Of a DNA stretch of 15,429 bases, positions 6,712 to 13,954 are shown one piece after another. Within the stretch, counting starts at the first letter, position 1, and every line of letters starts with the position of its first letter. Source of the DNA: an uncultured bacterium (GTDB taxonomy: Bacteria; Actinomycetota; Actinomycetes; S36-B12); NCBI GenBank assembly GCA_903896585.1, contig CAITYI010000400.1:1-15429 (forward strand). Reading direction: 5' to 3'. The translations under genes and the position numbers were made by a program. The notes beneath the pieces are model-generated. The model saw only the letters and a program-made list of their open reading frames with translations. It searched no databases and was not told the origin of the DNA.

Positions 6712-7623
6712 GTGCCCTTCGATCTCCCGCCCCTGAATTTCGTGCGGCAAAAAGCTGCCGACGGATTCAGATCAATAGTTTCTGGTGAACCCGATGGCAC
6801 TCCTGAATGGGTTCAGCAACTCAGCGAGGGCACCGATGAAGGATTTTTTGGTCCCGGATCGGCCGCATGGACGGTGCACGGATCCCTGCCCACCCTGGTG
6901 GGTGGAGTTCGATCCCTGCTCATGCAGGCCCTGCATCCGGGTGCACTCGCCGGGGTAGATGAACACTCACGTTACGAAGAGGATCCACTCGGTCGCCTCG
7001 CGGGAACAACCCAGTGGCTCACCGTGATGACTTTTGGTGATAAAAAAATGGCGGAGCGGGAATGCGCGCGGGTGCGTGGCATGCACCGAAAAGTTTCGGG
7101 GCAGTACACCAACAGCCGTGGTGAGAAAGTTGACTACTCCGCCAATGACTCCGATCTTTTACGCTGGGTGCACGTGGCATTCACGGATTCATTTCTCTCC
7201 ACCCATCTGGTGTGGGGTGGCCCCATTCCCGGGGGCCCCGATCAGTATGTACGCGAGTGGGCACAGTCGGGTGAACTGGTGGGGGTAGAAAACCCACCTC
7301 GCAGTTATGCGGAGTTAAAGCAGCAACTGAAAGACTTTGAACCAGACTTGATGGGCGGGGAACGGGCCGAGCGCACGGCACGTTTTGTTCGCAATGCGCC
7401 ACTGCCACTACCGGCGAGAGCTCCATACAGCATTCTGTATGCAGGTGCTGCCGCCACAATGACCGACGATCAACGAGCACTTATCAACGTACCAAAGATT
7501 CCCCTCACGGTGGTCAAGCCTGCGGTAGCCGCCATGTTGGGGAGTTTGAGTTGGGTTCTCGGACCGGCATCGCCTTCGATGCGCGCAGCCAATGATCGAG
7601 TTAGTGGCCTAAACACGGATTAA
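6712..7623 (+). CDS. DUF2236 / MpaB-type oxygenase family protein
   Basis: This 303-residue protein belongs to the DUF2236 family, which includes heme proteins such as the latex-clearing oxygenase and MpaB. The family signature runs from RSLLMQALHPGALAGV to SRYEEDPLGRLAGTT, then FGDKKMAERECARVRGMH and YSANDSDLLRWVHVAF. Arg95, Thr99, His125 and His154 are candidates for the conserved polar residues around the heme seen in the family; which His binds iron cannot be decided by eye. There is no signal peptide. GTG 6712 has no strong ribosome site, but no other in-frame start upstream is better. It follows the htrA terminator and converges on the ribokinase gene with 42 bases between stops. Its reaction is unknown. 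Confidence 0.85.
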   Translation: MPFDLPPLNFVRQKAADGFRSIVSGEPDGTPEWVQQLSEGTDEGFFGPGSAAWTVHGSLPTLVGGVRSLLMQALHPGALAGVDEHSRYEEDPLGRLAGTTQWLTVMTFGDKKMAERECARVRGMHRKVSGQYTNSRGEKVDYSANDSDLLRWVHVAFTDSFLSTHLVWGGPIPGGPDQYVREWAQSGELVGVENPPRSYAELKQQLKDFEPDLMGGERAERTARFVRNAPLPLPARAPYSILYAGAAATMTDDQRALINVPKIPLTVVKPAVAAMLGSLSWVLGPASPSMRAANDRVSGLNTD

Positions 7624-7686
7624 TTAGCGCTCTTGACGCAGATTAGTTCGTGCTCTTAACGATGATTAGTCCGTGAGTCCTAAAAG
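7618..7686. repeat. imperfect 23-bp triplicate spanning two convergent gene ends
   Basis: Three 23-base units start at 7618, 7641 and 7664, each beginning GATTA. Units 1 and 2 match at about 17 of 23 positions, sharing GCTCTT and ACG. Unit 3 shares its first 12 bases with unit 2 (GATTAGTTCGTG against GATTAGTCCGTG). The DUF2236 stop lies in unit 1 and the ribokinase stop (TAA, minus strand, 7666-7668) in unit 3, so the end of the ribokinase gene appears to have been copied outward. No terminator hairpin was seen here. Confidence 0.55.
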
Positions 7687-8625
7687 ATTCATGATTTCTG
7701 CTCGTTGTGGCAGAGAGGCCACCGCACCCGTTCTCGTTGCGGCCAATGCGCCTGCAGCACTGGCCCAGCGCAGGGCTTCTGACAGTGGTTGTCCTTCATT
7801 GATTGCACATGCGAGCACGCCACAAAAGGAATCGCCCGCGGCAACCGTGTCCACCGGCACGATTCGAAACGCCCCCGTTTGGCCGGAGCCATTGGCATTG
7901 GCCCACACAGCCCCTTTCTCGCCCCGCGTCACAATCACGTTTTTTACGCCAAGATCCACCATGGAGTTAGCCGCCTCCACACAGTCGAGCATGGAGGTCA
8001 GCGGTAAATCAGAAAGTGCTGCCAGTTCGCGGGCCTCAAATTCATTAGGGATCAGGTAGTCGGTGCTGGCGAAAACACGGCGAGGGAAATCGCGCATGGG
8101 TGCCGGGTTGAGAATTGTCACCGCACCAAGTTCTTGACCCACGACCAGCGCGCGTTCAGTTGCTTCGGGGTCTATTTCGCCTTGTACCAAAACAACGCCA
8201 ATCCGATGTTGGCTGGACAGGGTCCGCAGCTGTTCCTCAACGCGATCTGCATTGACATGGTCATTTGCACCGGCAACAACAATTATTCGATTCGCACCGC
8301 CGGCCTCGACCTCGATCACCGCAGTTCCGGTTGCATGGGTTGGGTCAGTGTCAACAAAATCTTTGATTCCCTCGGCTGCGAGTACTTCTTTTAAATGCTG
8401 ACCAAATGAATCGGCCCCGACGGCACCGATGAGCGCGACTGCACCGCCTGCCCGACTTGCGGCAACTGCTTGGTTGAGACCCTTACCCCCAGGTTCTTGG
8501 GTCAGTGATTCTCCGAGCACCGTTTCCCCTTCATGGGGGAACAGTTCAACATGGAGGACGAGGTCGGTATTGAGGCTGCCTACAACAGCAATTATTGGAT
8601 TCGAGCCTTGCTCGGGTTGGTTCAC
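7666..8625 (-). CDS. rbsK: ribokinase (PfkB-family carbohydrate kinase)
   Basis: The enzyme phosphorylates D-ribose to ribose-5-phosphate with ATP. At 319 residues it has ribokinase length. PfkB motifs are in order: GSLNTDLVLHV (16-26, ribose contact), EPGGKGLNQAVA (GGKG at 46-49), NPAP (173-176), PNEFE (193-197) and the ATP/anion-hole signature DTVAAGDSF with catalytic Asp265. It is divergent from rpiB across only 66 bases, so ribose phosphorylation and isomerisation are likely co-regulated. The start is GTG 8625; no ribosome site is visible, and the nearby ATG at about 8640 is out of frame, so a leaderless transcript or slightly later start is possible. The final codons lie within the 23-bp repeat. 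Specificity for ribose over other sugars is inferred from motifs and the rpiB neighbour. Confidence 0.88.
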   Translation of the reverse strand: MNQPEQGSNPIIAVVGSLNTDLVLHVELFPHEGETVLGESLTQEPGGKGLNQAVAASRAGGAVALIGAVGADSFGQHLKEVLAAEGIKDFVDTDPTHATGTAVIEVEAGGANRIIVVAGANDHVNADRVEEQLRTLSSQHRIGVVLVQGEIDPEATERALVVGQELGAVTILNPAPMRDFPRRVFASTDYLIPNEFEARELAALSDLPLTSMLDCVEAANSMVDLGVKNVIVTRGEKGAVWANANGSGQTGAFRIVPVDTVAAGDSFCGVLACAINEGQPLSEALRWASAAGALAATRTGAVASLPQRAEIMNLLGLTD

Positions 8626-8691
8626 GAGTGGATACTTTCATGGTGGGAGAATGGTCGTGCAGGGAGGTTTTCCCCGAACCGAAGGATAATC
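8626..8691. promoter_or_regulatory. 66-bp divergent promoter region between ribokinase and rpiB
   Basis: The two start codons are 66 bases apart, so both promoters must lie here or overlap the coding starts. Visible elements are the rpiB ribosome site (GAAGGA at 8681-8686) and a weak inverted repeat GGTT-N7-AACC at 8666-8680, which could be an operator half-site pair. I see no convincing -35/-10 pairs. Confidence 0.4.
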
Positions 8692-9126
8692 ATGATTATT
8701 GCACTGGGCTCTGATCACGCGGGATTCACTTTAAAGAGTTTCCTGAGTGCGTGGCTATTGGAGAACGGTTTCGAGGTGCATGATGTTGGCACTTACAGCA
8801 CCGAGCGAGTGGATTACCCGGAATACGGTGCCGAGTTGGGTCGCGTCGTTGCATCCGGTGATGCTCGGTTTGGTATTGGAGTCTGCGGCAGCGGTCAGGG
8901 GATCTGCATGGCCGCAAATAAGATCCACGGAATTAGAGGTGCGGTCCTGCGCACGGTGGAAGATGCCCAGCTCGCCAGGGCTCACAACGATGCAAATATT
9001 GCATGTTTAGGTGGGCGGGCAACCGAGCTGGCACTCGCCCAGCAACTCATTCAAGTGTTCCTCGACACCCCCTTCGATGGTGGTCGACACGCTGCTCGGG
9101 TGGCTCAACTCAATAGCCTGATGTGA
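8692..9126 (+). CDS. rpiB: ribose-5-phosphate isomerase B
   Basis: The enzyme interconverts ribose-5-phosphate and ribulose-5-phosphate in the non-oxidative pentose phosphate pathway. From ATG 8692 it has 144 residues, normal for RpiB/LacAB proteins. The opening MIIALGSDHAGFTLK is diagnostic. The active-site loop GVCGSGQGICMAANK contains Cys65, the usual catalytic base, and HNDAN (98-102) supplies the ring-opening and phosphate-contact residues. The start is set by GAAGGA shortly upstream; a longer frame reaches back to 8533 but would overlap the ribokinase gene on the other strand. Paired divergently with ribokinase, it completes ribose entry to central metabolism. It could also balance pentose phosphates derived from xylose. 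Confidence 0.93.
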   Translation: MIIALGSDHAGFTLKSFLSAWLLENGFEVHDVGTYSTERVDYPEYGAELGRVVASGDARFGIGVCGSGQGICMAANKIHGIRGAVLRTVEDAQLARAHNDANIACLGGRATELALAQQLIQVFLDTPFDGGRHAARVAQLNSLM

Positions 9127-9209
9127 GTAGATTTTCCGGTGGCGGTGGAACACTTGTGAGCCCGCGTCCGTCAAATGCTTCAAGCCTTTAACCAATTCAA
9201 GGAGAAAAT

Positions 9210-9635
9210 ATGATCAGGACACGCAAAGTAGCGGCCACAAAAGCAGCGGCCACAAAAGTTGCCGCATTGGGTGCTGCCAGCCTTCTTGGCATTGCGGTGC
9301 TTGCCGGCTGCTCAAGCAGCGATGAATCGGCTGCCGAATCAACGGCATCGGAAATGTCCGAGGAGGGTTCTCAAATGTTGCCCCCGGTGATCATTGGCGT
9401 TGATCAGACAGATGCATCCGCTGTGGTCGGTGACTTCATCGATATTCTCGCCGACGACCCTGTCAATACAGTGATTTCGGTGGATAATCCGCAGGTTTTG
9501 GAAATCACTCAGGGTTATGACGACGGAAGCGCGATCTTCAATCCCGGTGCCAAAGCAATTGCTGCGGGGACCGCGGTCATTACCGTGACCAACCCTGATG
9601 GCTCAACCCGCAATATTGTGGTGGTTGTTTCCTAG
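9210..9635 (+). CDS. small lipoprotein with Ig-like (BIG-type) beta domain
   Basis: This is a 141-residue exported lipoprotein. A long positively charged n-region (MIRTRKVAATKAAATK) leads to the hydrophobic core LGAASLLGIAVLAGC, with lipobox LAGC and lipidated Cys34. A Ser/Glu-rich linker follows. The C-terminal 80 residues have the alternation of a bacterial Ig-like domain, with NPQVLEITQG, then AAGTAVITVTNPDGS and IVVVVS, as in BIG2 repeats or chagasin-like folds. The start is supported by AAGGAG at 9199-9204. The n-region carries a 15-bp tandem duplication that adds five residues. It lies 83 bases after rpiB and 14 before the ATP-grasp gene, so it may belong to either unit. No enzymatic motif is visible; a role in binding or envelope structure is a guess. 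Confidence 0.8.
   Translation: MIRTRKVAATKAAATKVAALGAASLLGIAVLAGCSSSDESAAESTASEMSEEGSQMLPPVIIGVDQTDASAVVGDFIDILADDPVNTVISVDNPQVLEITQGYDDGSAIFNPGAKAIAAGTAVITVTNPDGSTRNIVVVVS
9231..9260 (+). repeat. 15-bp tandem duplication in the lipoprotein signal peptide
   Basis: GCGGCCACAAAAGCA (9231-9245) is followed directly by GCGGCCACAAAAGTT (9246-9260), 13 of 15 identical and in frame. It encodes the duplicated AATKA/AATKV in the n-region of the signal peptide, making that region longer and more basic than usual. Confidence 0.8.
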
Positions 9636-9649
9636 GGGCCTAGTACCTT

Positions 9650-10528
9650 ATGCCGGTGTCCACTCGCATTGCCCTAGCAACGTGTCCTGAAATTCCGGAT
9701 CTCGATCCGGATGACCAACCTCTTATTGGCCACTTTGCTCAGGTAGGAGTTGAGGCGACACCGGCTATTTGGTCAAACCCAGCGGTGGACTGGAATTCCT
9801 TTGATCTCGTGATTATTCGAAATACCTGGGATTACACCGATCACCTGCCCAAGTTTCTATCCTGGGTTCAATCATTGGGTTCGACTGTTCGAAACTCTGC
9901 TGAAATTATTTCATGGAGCTCAAATAAAATATATCTCCATGACTTGGTCGGAGCTGGTATTCCGGTAATTGATACCCAATTTGTTTCTGACTTACAGCAG
10001 ACCTGGATCGTTCCTCCAGCGGCTGATTACGTGGTGAAACCATCCATGTCCGCTGGCAGTCGAGACACCCTGCGGTTGTCTACATCGGACAGCGGGAGTG
10101 TGCAGACGGCCCAGAACTTAATCGACCTGATTGTCGCGGCCGGGAAAAAGGCCATGATTCAGCCGTATCTGGATCGAGTGGATACCGACGGTGAGACTGC
10201 ACTCCTATATATAGACGGTCAATATTCACACGCGATCCGCAAGGGCCCGCTACTGCACAAGGATGTAGAGATAGAGCGAGTACACGGTTTGTACTTGGAA
10301 GAGGACATCACTGCTCGGTTACCGAGGGCTGATCAACGAAAATTGGCCGATCACGTCATGGGATACGTCACCAAAAGATTCGATGCTCCCCTCTATGCCC
10401 GAATTGACCTGGTTGACAATCAGGCGGGCGAGCCCGTCGTCTTGGAAGTGGAAGCGGTGGAGCCGTCCATGTTCTTTGGCACCCAACCCACCAGTTATGA
10501 ATGGTTCGTGCAGGTTTCGCTCTCGTAA
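9650..10528 (+). CDS. ATP-grasp superfamily protein, substrate unknown
   Basis: This 292-residue protein has the ATP-grasp layout of a glutathione-synthetase/RimK-like ligase. An N-terminal pre-ATP domain (1-90) contains PDLDPDDQPL, AIWSNPAVDWNSFDLVIIRNTWDY and NSAEIISWSSNKIYLHDL. The ATP-binding part follows, with the lysine of DYVVKPSMSAGSRDT for phosphates and the hinge region MIQPYLDRVDTDGE. Near the C-terminus ARIDLV and VVLEVEAVEPSMFF supply metal-binding acidic residues. Such proteins join a carboxylate to an amine or thiol via an acyl-phosphate; close relatives are common in Actinobacteria and uncharacterised. It starts 14 bases after the lipoprotein stop with only a poor ribosome site. 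It is followed by 144 bases of regulatory-looking DNA before xylA, so it is probably not a xylose gene. Confidence 0.82.
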   Translation: MPVSTRIALATCPEIPDLDPDDQPLIGHFAQVGVEATPAIWSNPAVDWNSFDLVIIRNTWDYTDHLPKFLSWVQSLGSTVRNSAEIISWSSNKIYLHDLVGAGIPVIDTQFVSDLQQTWIVPPAADYVVKPSMSAGSRDTLRLSTSDSGSVQTAQNLIDLIVAAGKKAMIQPYLDRVDTDGETALLYIDGQYSHAIRKGPLLHKDVEIERVHGLYLEEDITARLPRADQRKLADHVMGYVTKRFDAPLYARIDLVDNQAGEPVVLEVEAVEPSMFFGTQPTSYEWFVQVSLS

Positions 10529-10596
10529 TCGGATTGTTATCAGAAGGTGTCTTAAAAGTATCCATTTTTCCTCGACTACCAGTCACTTTATGGATA

Positions 10597-10613
10597 TGTT
10601 GTCACTCACAACA
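10597..10613. promoter_or_regulatory. candidate operator upstream of xylA (TGTTGT-N5-ACAACA)
   Basis: A perfect 6-bp inverted repeat, TGTTGT and ACAACA, is separated by CACTC. Its centre lies about 70 bases before the xylA start, a position suited to repressor or activator binding near the promoter. A ROK-family regulator begins at 15296, making it a plausible ligand, but no second copy is visible upstream of xylF or that regulator. Confidence 0.45.
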
Positions 10614-10654
10614 ATTTACTTGAGCCATCGGAAATTACTTGATTCATCAAATAG
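10613..10654. promoter_or_regulatory. 19-bp-spaced direct repeats and partial palindrome before xylA
   Basis: AATTTACTTGAGCCATC (10613-10629) and AAATTACTTGATTCATC (10632-10648) are direct repeats with a 19-base period. The second copy also forms an imperfect palindrome, TTACTTGA-TTCA-TCAAATAG (10635-10654). They lie between the TGTTGT/ACAACA palindrome and the xylA start and could be tandem binding sites for a sugar-responsive repressor. Confidence 0.4.
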
Positions 10655-10672
10655 GACGGGCGAATCCAGGAC

Positions 10673-11839
10673 ATGAGTGATCGATTAACCCCCATTCCCG
10701 AGGACAAATTCGCATTTGGCCTGTGGACCATTGGGCATCCGGGTCGGGATCCTTTTGGAGATAGCACCCGCCCACCGGTCAGCACCGCTGATTTTCTTCG
10801 TGGTCTGGCTGACATCGGCGCATGGGGGGTGTCATTTCACGACGATGACCTCATGACATTTGGGGCGCCTGAAGCTCAGCGTCGCGCCGAACTTGATGCA
10901 TTTAAAAAAGTATTGGATGAAACAGGTGTGGTGTGTTCCATGGCCACCACCAACCTGTTCTGGCACCCGGTATTTAAAGATGGAGCATTCACTTCAAATG
11001 ATCGCAATGTCCGTCGCTTTGCTATTCAAAAGACATTGCGCAATCTTGATGTGGCCGCGGAACTCGGTGCACCCACCTATGTGTTGTGGGGCGGGCGCGA
11101 AGGTGTGGAGAGTGCGGCGAGTAAGAATCCAGGTGATGCCCTCTCCCGATACAAAGAGGCACTTGATTTTCTCTGTGGCTACGTCAATGACAAGAAATAC
11201 AATATTCGGTTTGCCTTGGAGCCCAAGCCCAATGAGCCCCGCGGAGATACTTTCCTGCCGACCATTGGCCACGCCATGGCTTTCATTAATCAACTTGAGT
11301 TCCCCGACATGGTGGGCCTTAATCCCGAGGTTGCACACGAAACCATGGCCGGCCTGAGTTTCTTCCAGGGAGTGGCTCAAGCCTTGTGGCAAGGAAAGCT
11401 ATATCACATTGATCTCAACGACCAAAAAATTGGCCGCTTCGATCAAGACCTTCGATTCGGTTCCGAGGGTATTAAAGATGACTTCATGTTGGTTCGACTC
11501 CTAGAGAATTCCGACTACAACGGGCCGAAGCATTTCGATGCTCGCCCGTACCGCAATGAAGGGGGCGATGGCATCTGGGACTTTGCCAGAGGCTGTATGC
11601 GCACCTATCTCGCACTCGCTGCCAAGGCACGCGAGTTCGACCAAGATCCCCGAGTAAAGGAAGCACTGTCTGCTGCAGGTGTTCCCGAACTCGCGGAATC
11701 GACCGTTGGTAGCTATTCCACCGCTACTGCCGATCGATTACTCAATGAGCAATTCGACGCTGCCGCATTAGCGGCACGTGGATATGCAAACGAGGCACTT
11801 GATCAACTAGTAATTGATCGAATCCTCGGAATTTCGTAG
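10673..11839 (+). CDS. xylA: xylose isomerase
   Basis: The enzyme converts D-xylose to D-xylulose, and also glucose to fructose. It is 388 residues, the short class I form known from Streptomyces and Arthrobacter. All catalytic and metal residues of the Streptomyces enzyme are present with an offset of two: His56 (SFHDDDL), Glu183 and Lys185 (LEPKPNEPRGD), Glu219 and His222 (PEVAHE), Asp247 (HIDLND), Asp257 and Asp259 (RFDQDL), and Asp289 (HFDARP). The gene ends in TAG TAA and is followed 57 bases later by the sugar-binding protein gene, so it probably leads a xylA-xylFGH operon. The ATG at 10673 overlaps CAGGACATG with only a weak ribosome site. The candidate operators lie directly upstream. 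No xylulokinase gene adjoins it. Confidence 0.96.
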   Translation: MSDRLTPIPEDKFAFGLWTIGHPGRDPFGDSTRPPVSTADFLRGLADIGAWGVSFHDDDLMTFGAPEAQRRAELDAFKKVLDETGVVCSMATTNLFWHPVFKDGAFTSNDRNVRRFAIQKTLRNLDVAAELGAPTYVLWGGREGVESAASKNPGDALSRYKEALDFLCGYVNDKKYNIRFALEPKPNEPRGDTFLPTIGHAMAFINQLEFPDMVGLNPEVAHETMAGLSFFQGVAQALWQGKLYHIDLNDQKIGRFDQDLRFGSEGIKDDFMLVRLLENSDYNGPKHFDARPYRNEGGDGIWDFARGCMRTYLALAAKAREFDQDPRVKEALSAAGVPELAESTVGSYSTATADRLLNEQFDAAALAARGYANEALDQLVIDRILGIS

Positions 11840-11866
11840 TAAATATCTAGGCACGAAAATCACTGG

Positions 11867-11881
11867 GCGAGAAATACTCGC
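11867..11881 (+). other. small hairpin just before the sugar-binding protein ribosome site
   Basis: GCGAG (11867-11871) and CTCGC (11877-11881) enclose the loop AAATA, 2-3 bases before the GGGGAAGGA ribosome site of the binding-protein gene. A 5-bp hairpin so close to the site could influence translation initiation or protect a processed 5' end. It may equally be chance. Confidence 0.35.
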
Positions 11882-11896
11882 TGGGGAAGGAAACAA

Positions 11897-13021
11897 ATGA
11901 AAAAGAAGCTCTACGTAGCTCTTGCGAGTACCGCAGCTGCTGCACTGCTCCTCACTTCATGTAGCTCAAGCGACACAACTGATGCCGCTTCGGAAACCGC
12001 TGCTGAAACTGCTGCAGAAACAACTGAAGAAACAACTGACGCAGCTGCCGGCACCAGCGGCAAGGCATGCGTCATTCTCCCAGATAGTCAGTCCTCTGAC
12101 CGCTGGGAAAACCAAGACCGTCCTGCAATTCAGTCCGCACTTGAAGCAGCTGGCTTCACCGCAGACATTCAGAACGCACAGGGTGACACCACCCAGTACC
12201 TCACCATTGGCGATCAAATGCTCGCCGGTGGTTGCGGTGTCATGGTTCTCGTTGACCTGAATGGTTCCGGTGCAACCGTTGCTGAAAAGGCAAAGGCACA
12301 GGGCATTCCCGTTATCGCTTATGACCGTCCATTCGCACCTGCTGACTACTACGTGTCATTTGACAACGTAAAGGTCGGCCAGTTGCAGGCTGAGGGTCTC
12401 CTGAAGTGCCTCGGCGACAAGGGCATTGACCCAGCTGCTGCTGCAGTCGTGTTCCTCAACGGTTCACCAACAGATGGCAACGCCGCAATGTTCAAGGAAG
12501 GTTACGAAACCACTTTGACAGCTGCCGGTGTGACACCAGTCAAGGACGAGTCAGTTCCCGACTGGGATAACCAGCAAGGTGGAGTCATCTACGAACAAAT
12601 GTTCACCGACCTTGGTGGAAAGATTGATGGCGTTCTCGCTGCAAACGATGGTCTTGGCGGAGCTGCAATTGCAGTCAACGACAAGAATGGTGTCATGATC
12701 CCCGTAACGGGACAAGATGCAACCACCGGTGGCTTGCAGAACGTTCTTCTTGGCAAGCAGTGCATGACAGTATTCAAGAACACCGTTCTTGAGGCTGGCG
12801 ATGCTTCGGCACTCGCAATTGCTCTGCTCAATGGCGAGACACCGGCTGTCGAAAGTTCCATTGACATCGGTGGCGTTACCGTTCCTGCCAAGTACTCAGA
12901 TCCAGTCATCATCTACGCAGCAAACGTTTCTGACGTCATCGCAGCCACTGAAGGCTTCGATGTCGCAGCGCTGTGCGCAGGCGATGTAGCTGCTGCTTGT
13001 ACTGAGCTCGGTATTCAGTAG
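11897..13021 (+). CDS. xylF: sugar-binding lipoprotein of a CUT2-type ABC transporter (xylose type)
   Basis: This is the extracellular receptor of the pentose transporter, 374 residues. A lipoprotein signal peptide ends at the lipobox LTSC (Cys22). An acidic low-complexity linker follows (about 27-52, Ala/Glu/Thr). The mature part is a two-lobed periplasmic-binding-protein fold of the ribose/xylose class, starting CVILPDSQSSDRWENQDRP. Contact-type motifs are AYDRPF (141-146), AANDG (248-252) and GQDA (272-275). Six cysteines remain in the mature part (58, 113, 171, 289, 360, 368), enough for disulfides. GGGGAAGGA before ATG 11897 is the best ribosome site in the locus, and codon choice (many GCA/GCT, GAC, AAG) looks selected for high expression. 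Xylose is inferred from XylA upstream; ribose or another pentose remains possible. Confidence 0.9.
   Translation: MKKKLYVALASTAAAALLLTSCSSSDTTDAASETAAETAAETTEETTDAAAGTSGKACVILPDSQSSDRWENQDRPAIQSALEAAGFTADIQNAQGDTTQYLTIGDQMLAGGCGVMVLVDLNGSGATVAEKAKAQGIPVIAYDRPFAPADYYVSFDNVKVGQLQAEGLLKCLGDKGIDPAAAAVVFLNGSPTDGNAAMFKEGYETTLTAAGVTPVKDESVPDWDNQQGGVIYEQMFTDLGGKIDGVLAANDGLGGAAIAVNDKNGVMIPVTGQDATTGGLQNVLLGKQCMTVFKNTVLEAGDASALAIALLNGETPAVESSIDIGGVTVPAKYSDPVIIYAANVSDVIAATEGFDVAALCAGDVAAACTELGIQ
12017..12040 (+). repeat. 12-bp tandem duplication in the binding-protein linker
   Basis: GAAACAACTGAA (12017-12028) and GAAACAACTGAC (12029-12040) differ only at the last base. They encode ETTE/ETTD in the acidic linker between lipid anchor and sugar-binding domain, so copy number would alter tether length without changing frame. 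Confidence 0.65.
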
Positions 13022-13036
13022 TAGTTATTTGTGAGG

Positions 13037-13068
13037 CTGTGGGCTCGTGCGTGTGCACGAGCCCACAG
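13037..13068 (+). terminator. perfect 14-bp hairpin between binding-protein and ATPase genes
   Basis: CTGTGGGCTCGTGC (13037-13050) pairs perfectly with GCACGAGCCCACAG (13055-13068) around the tetraloop GTGT. It begins 16 bases after the stop of the binding-protein gene. No T run follows (TTCACTGCAC), so it is a poor intrinsic terminator. It more likely acts as a partial attenuator or 3' stabiliser that keeps binding-protein mRNA abundant relative to the ATPase and permease. Confidence 0.7.
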
Positions 13069-13171
13069 TTCACTGCACAGAGGTTCACCCCAGCAAATAT
13101 CCTGAAAGACCCACCACGACCTGCAAACAACTTCTACAGTGTGGGGCTTCAGCGAAAAAAGGGATTTCCAC

Positions 13172-13954
13172 ATGATGAATGACTCACAGCCCATCCTCGA
13201 AGTCAAGGGAGTCACCAAGAGTTTTGGTGCCGTCGATGTATTGCGCGGAATTGACTTCGCGGTTCAACCCGGCTCGGTCACAGCCCTTGTTGGCGATAAC
13301 GGTGCGGGAAAATCGACGCTCATTAAAGGGTTGGCGGGAATTCAGCCTTTCGATGGCGGGGCCATTTACTTCGAAGGCAAAGAAGTAAAGCTCGAGGATC
13401 CAAAGCAAGCCTCCGCCCTGGGCATTGAGGTTGTGTACCAAGACCTGGCTCTGTGCGACAACCTTGACATTGTTCAAAATATGTTTTTGGGCCGCGAACT
13501 CAAGCGGGGAGTTACTCTCGATGAAGCTCACATGGAGTCTCGCGCCGGTGAGACACTTCAGAGTCTCTCTGTTCGAACCGTTTCGTCTTTGCGTCAAAAG
13601 GTCTCAAGTTTGTCTGGTGGACAACGGCAAACTGTGGCCATTGCTCGCTCAGTTCTGTGGAACAACAGAGTCGTGATCCTTGATGAACCAACAGCGGCAC
13701 TCGGTGTCGCGCAAACGGAGCAGGTACTCAATCTTGTCAAAAGGCTCGCAGACAACGGTCTAGCCGTTGTCATTATTTCTCACAACCTGCAGGACGTTTT
13801 CCAGGTTGCTGACTACATCTACGTTCTTTACTTGGGCACCATGGTCACCAGATTGAAAACAAGCGAAACCAACAGTGGCGAGGTCGTGGAATACATCACG
13901 GGTGGTCGCACAGACGCGAATTCGAATCTCGCGGGTGAAGGGGCATCAGCATGA
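13172..13954 (+). CDS. xylG: sugar ABC transporter ATP-binding protein (single nucleotide-binding domain)
   Basis: This is the cytoplasmic ATPase that powers pentose import. From ATG 13172 it has 260 residues and one ABC domain. Visible motifs are Walker A GDNGAGKST (41-49), Q-loop Gln90 (VVYQD), signature LSGGQRQ (147-153), Walker B VVILDEP (167-173) and H-loop His204 (IISHN). DEPTAALGVAQ is typical of sugar importers of this type. Classical E. coli XylG and RbsA are about 500 residues with two fused domains; this protein is half that and should work as a homodimer, as in other single-domain CUT2 systems. GTG 13139 is in frame upstream, but ATG 13172 fits the family start and has AAAGGGA upstream. 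Its stop overlaps the permease start (ATGA at 13951-13954), indicating translational coupling. Confidence 0.93.
   Translation: MMNDSQPILEVKGVTKSFGAVDVLRGIDFAVQPGSVTALVGDNGAGKSTLIKGLAGIQPFDGGAIYFEGKEVKLEDPKQASALGIEVVYQDLALCDNLDIVQNMFLGRELKRGVTLDEAHMESRAGETLQSLSVRTVSSLRQKVSSLSGGQRQTVAIARSVLWNNRVVILDEPTAALGVAQTEQVLNLVKRLADNGLAVVIISHNLQDVFQVADYIYVLYLGTMVTRLKTSETNSGEVVEYITGGRTDANSNLAGEGASA

Noticed and set aside
8533..8691. Upstream extension of the rpiB frame
   Set aside because: The extra residues overlap the ribokinase gene on the other strand and precede the diagnostic MIIALGSDHAG opening, which has its own ribosome site.
9632..9643. CTAGGGGCCTAG palindrome at the lipoprotein/ATP-grasp junction
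   Set aside because: Five-base arms around two bases overlapping a stop codon; too short for a terminator and easily explained by chance.
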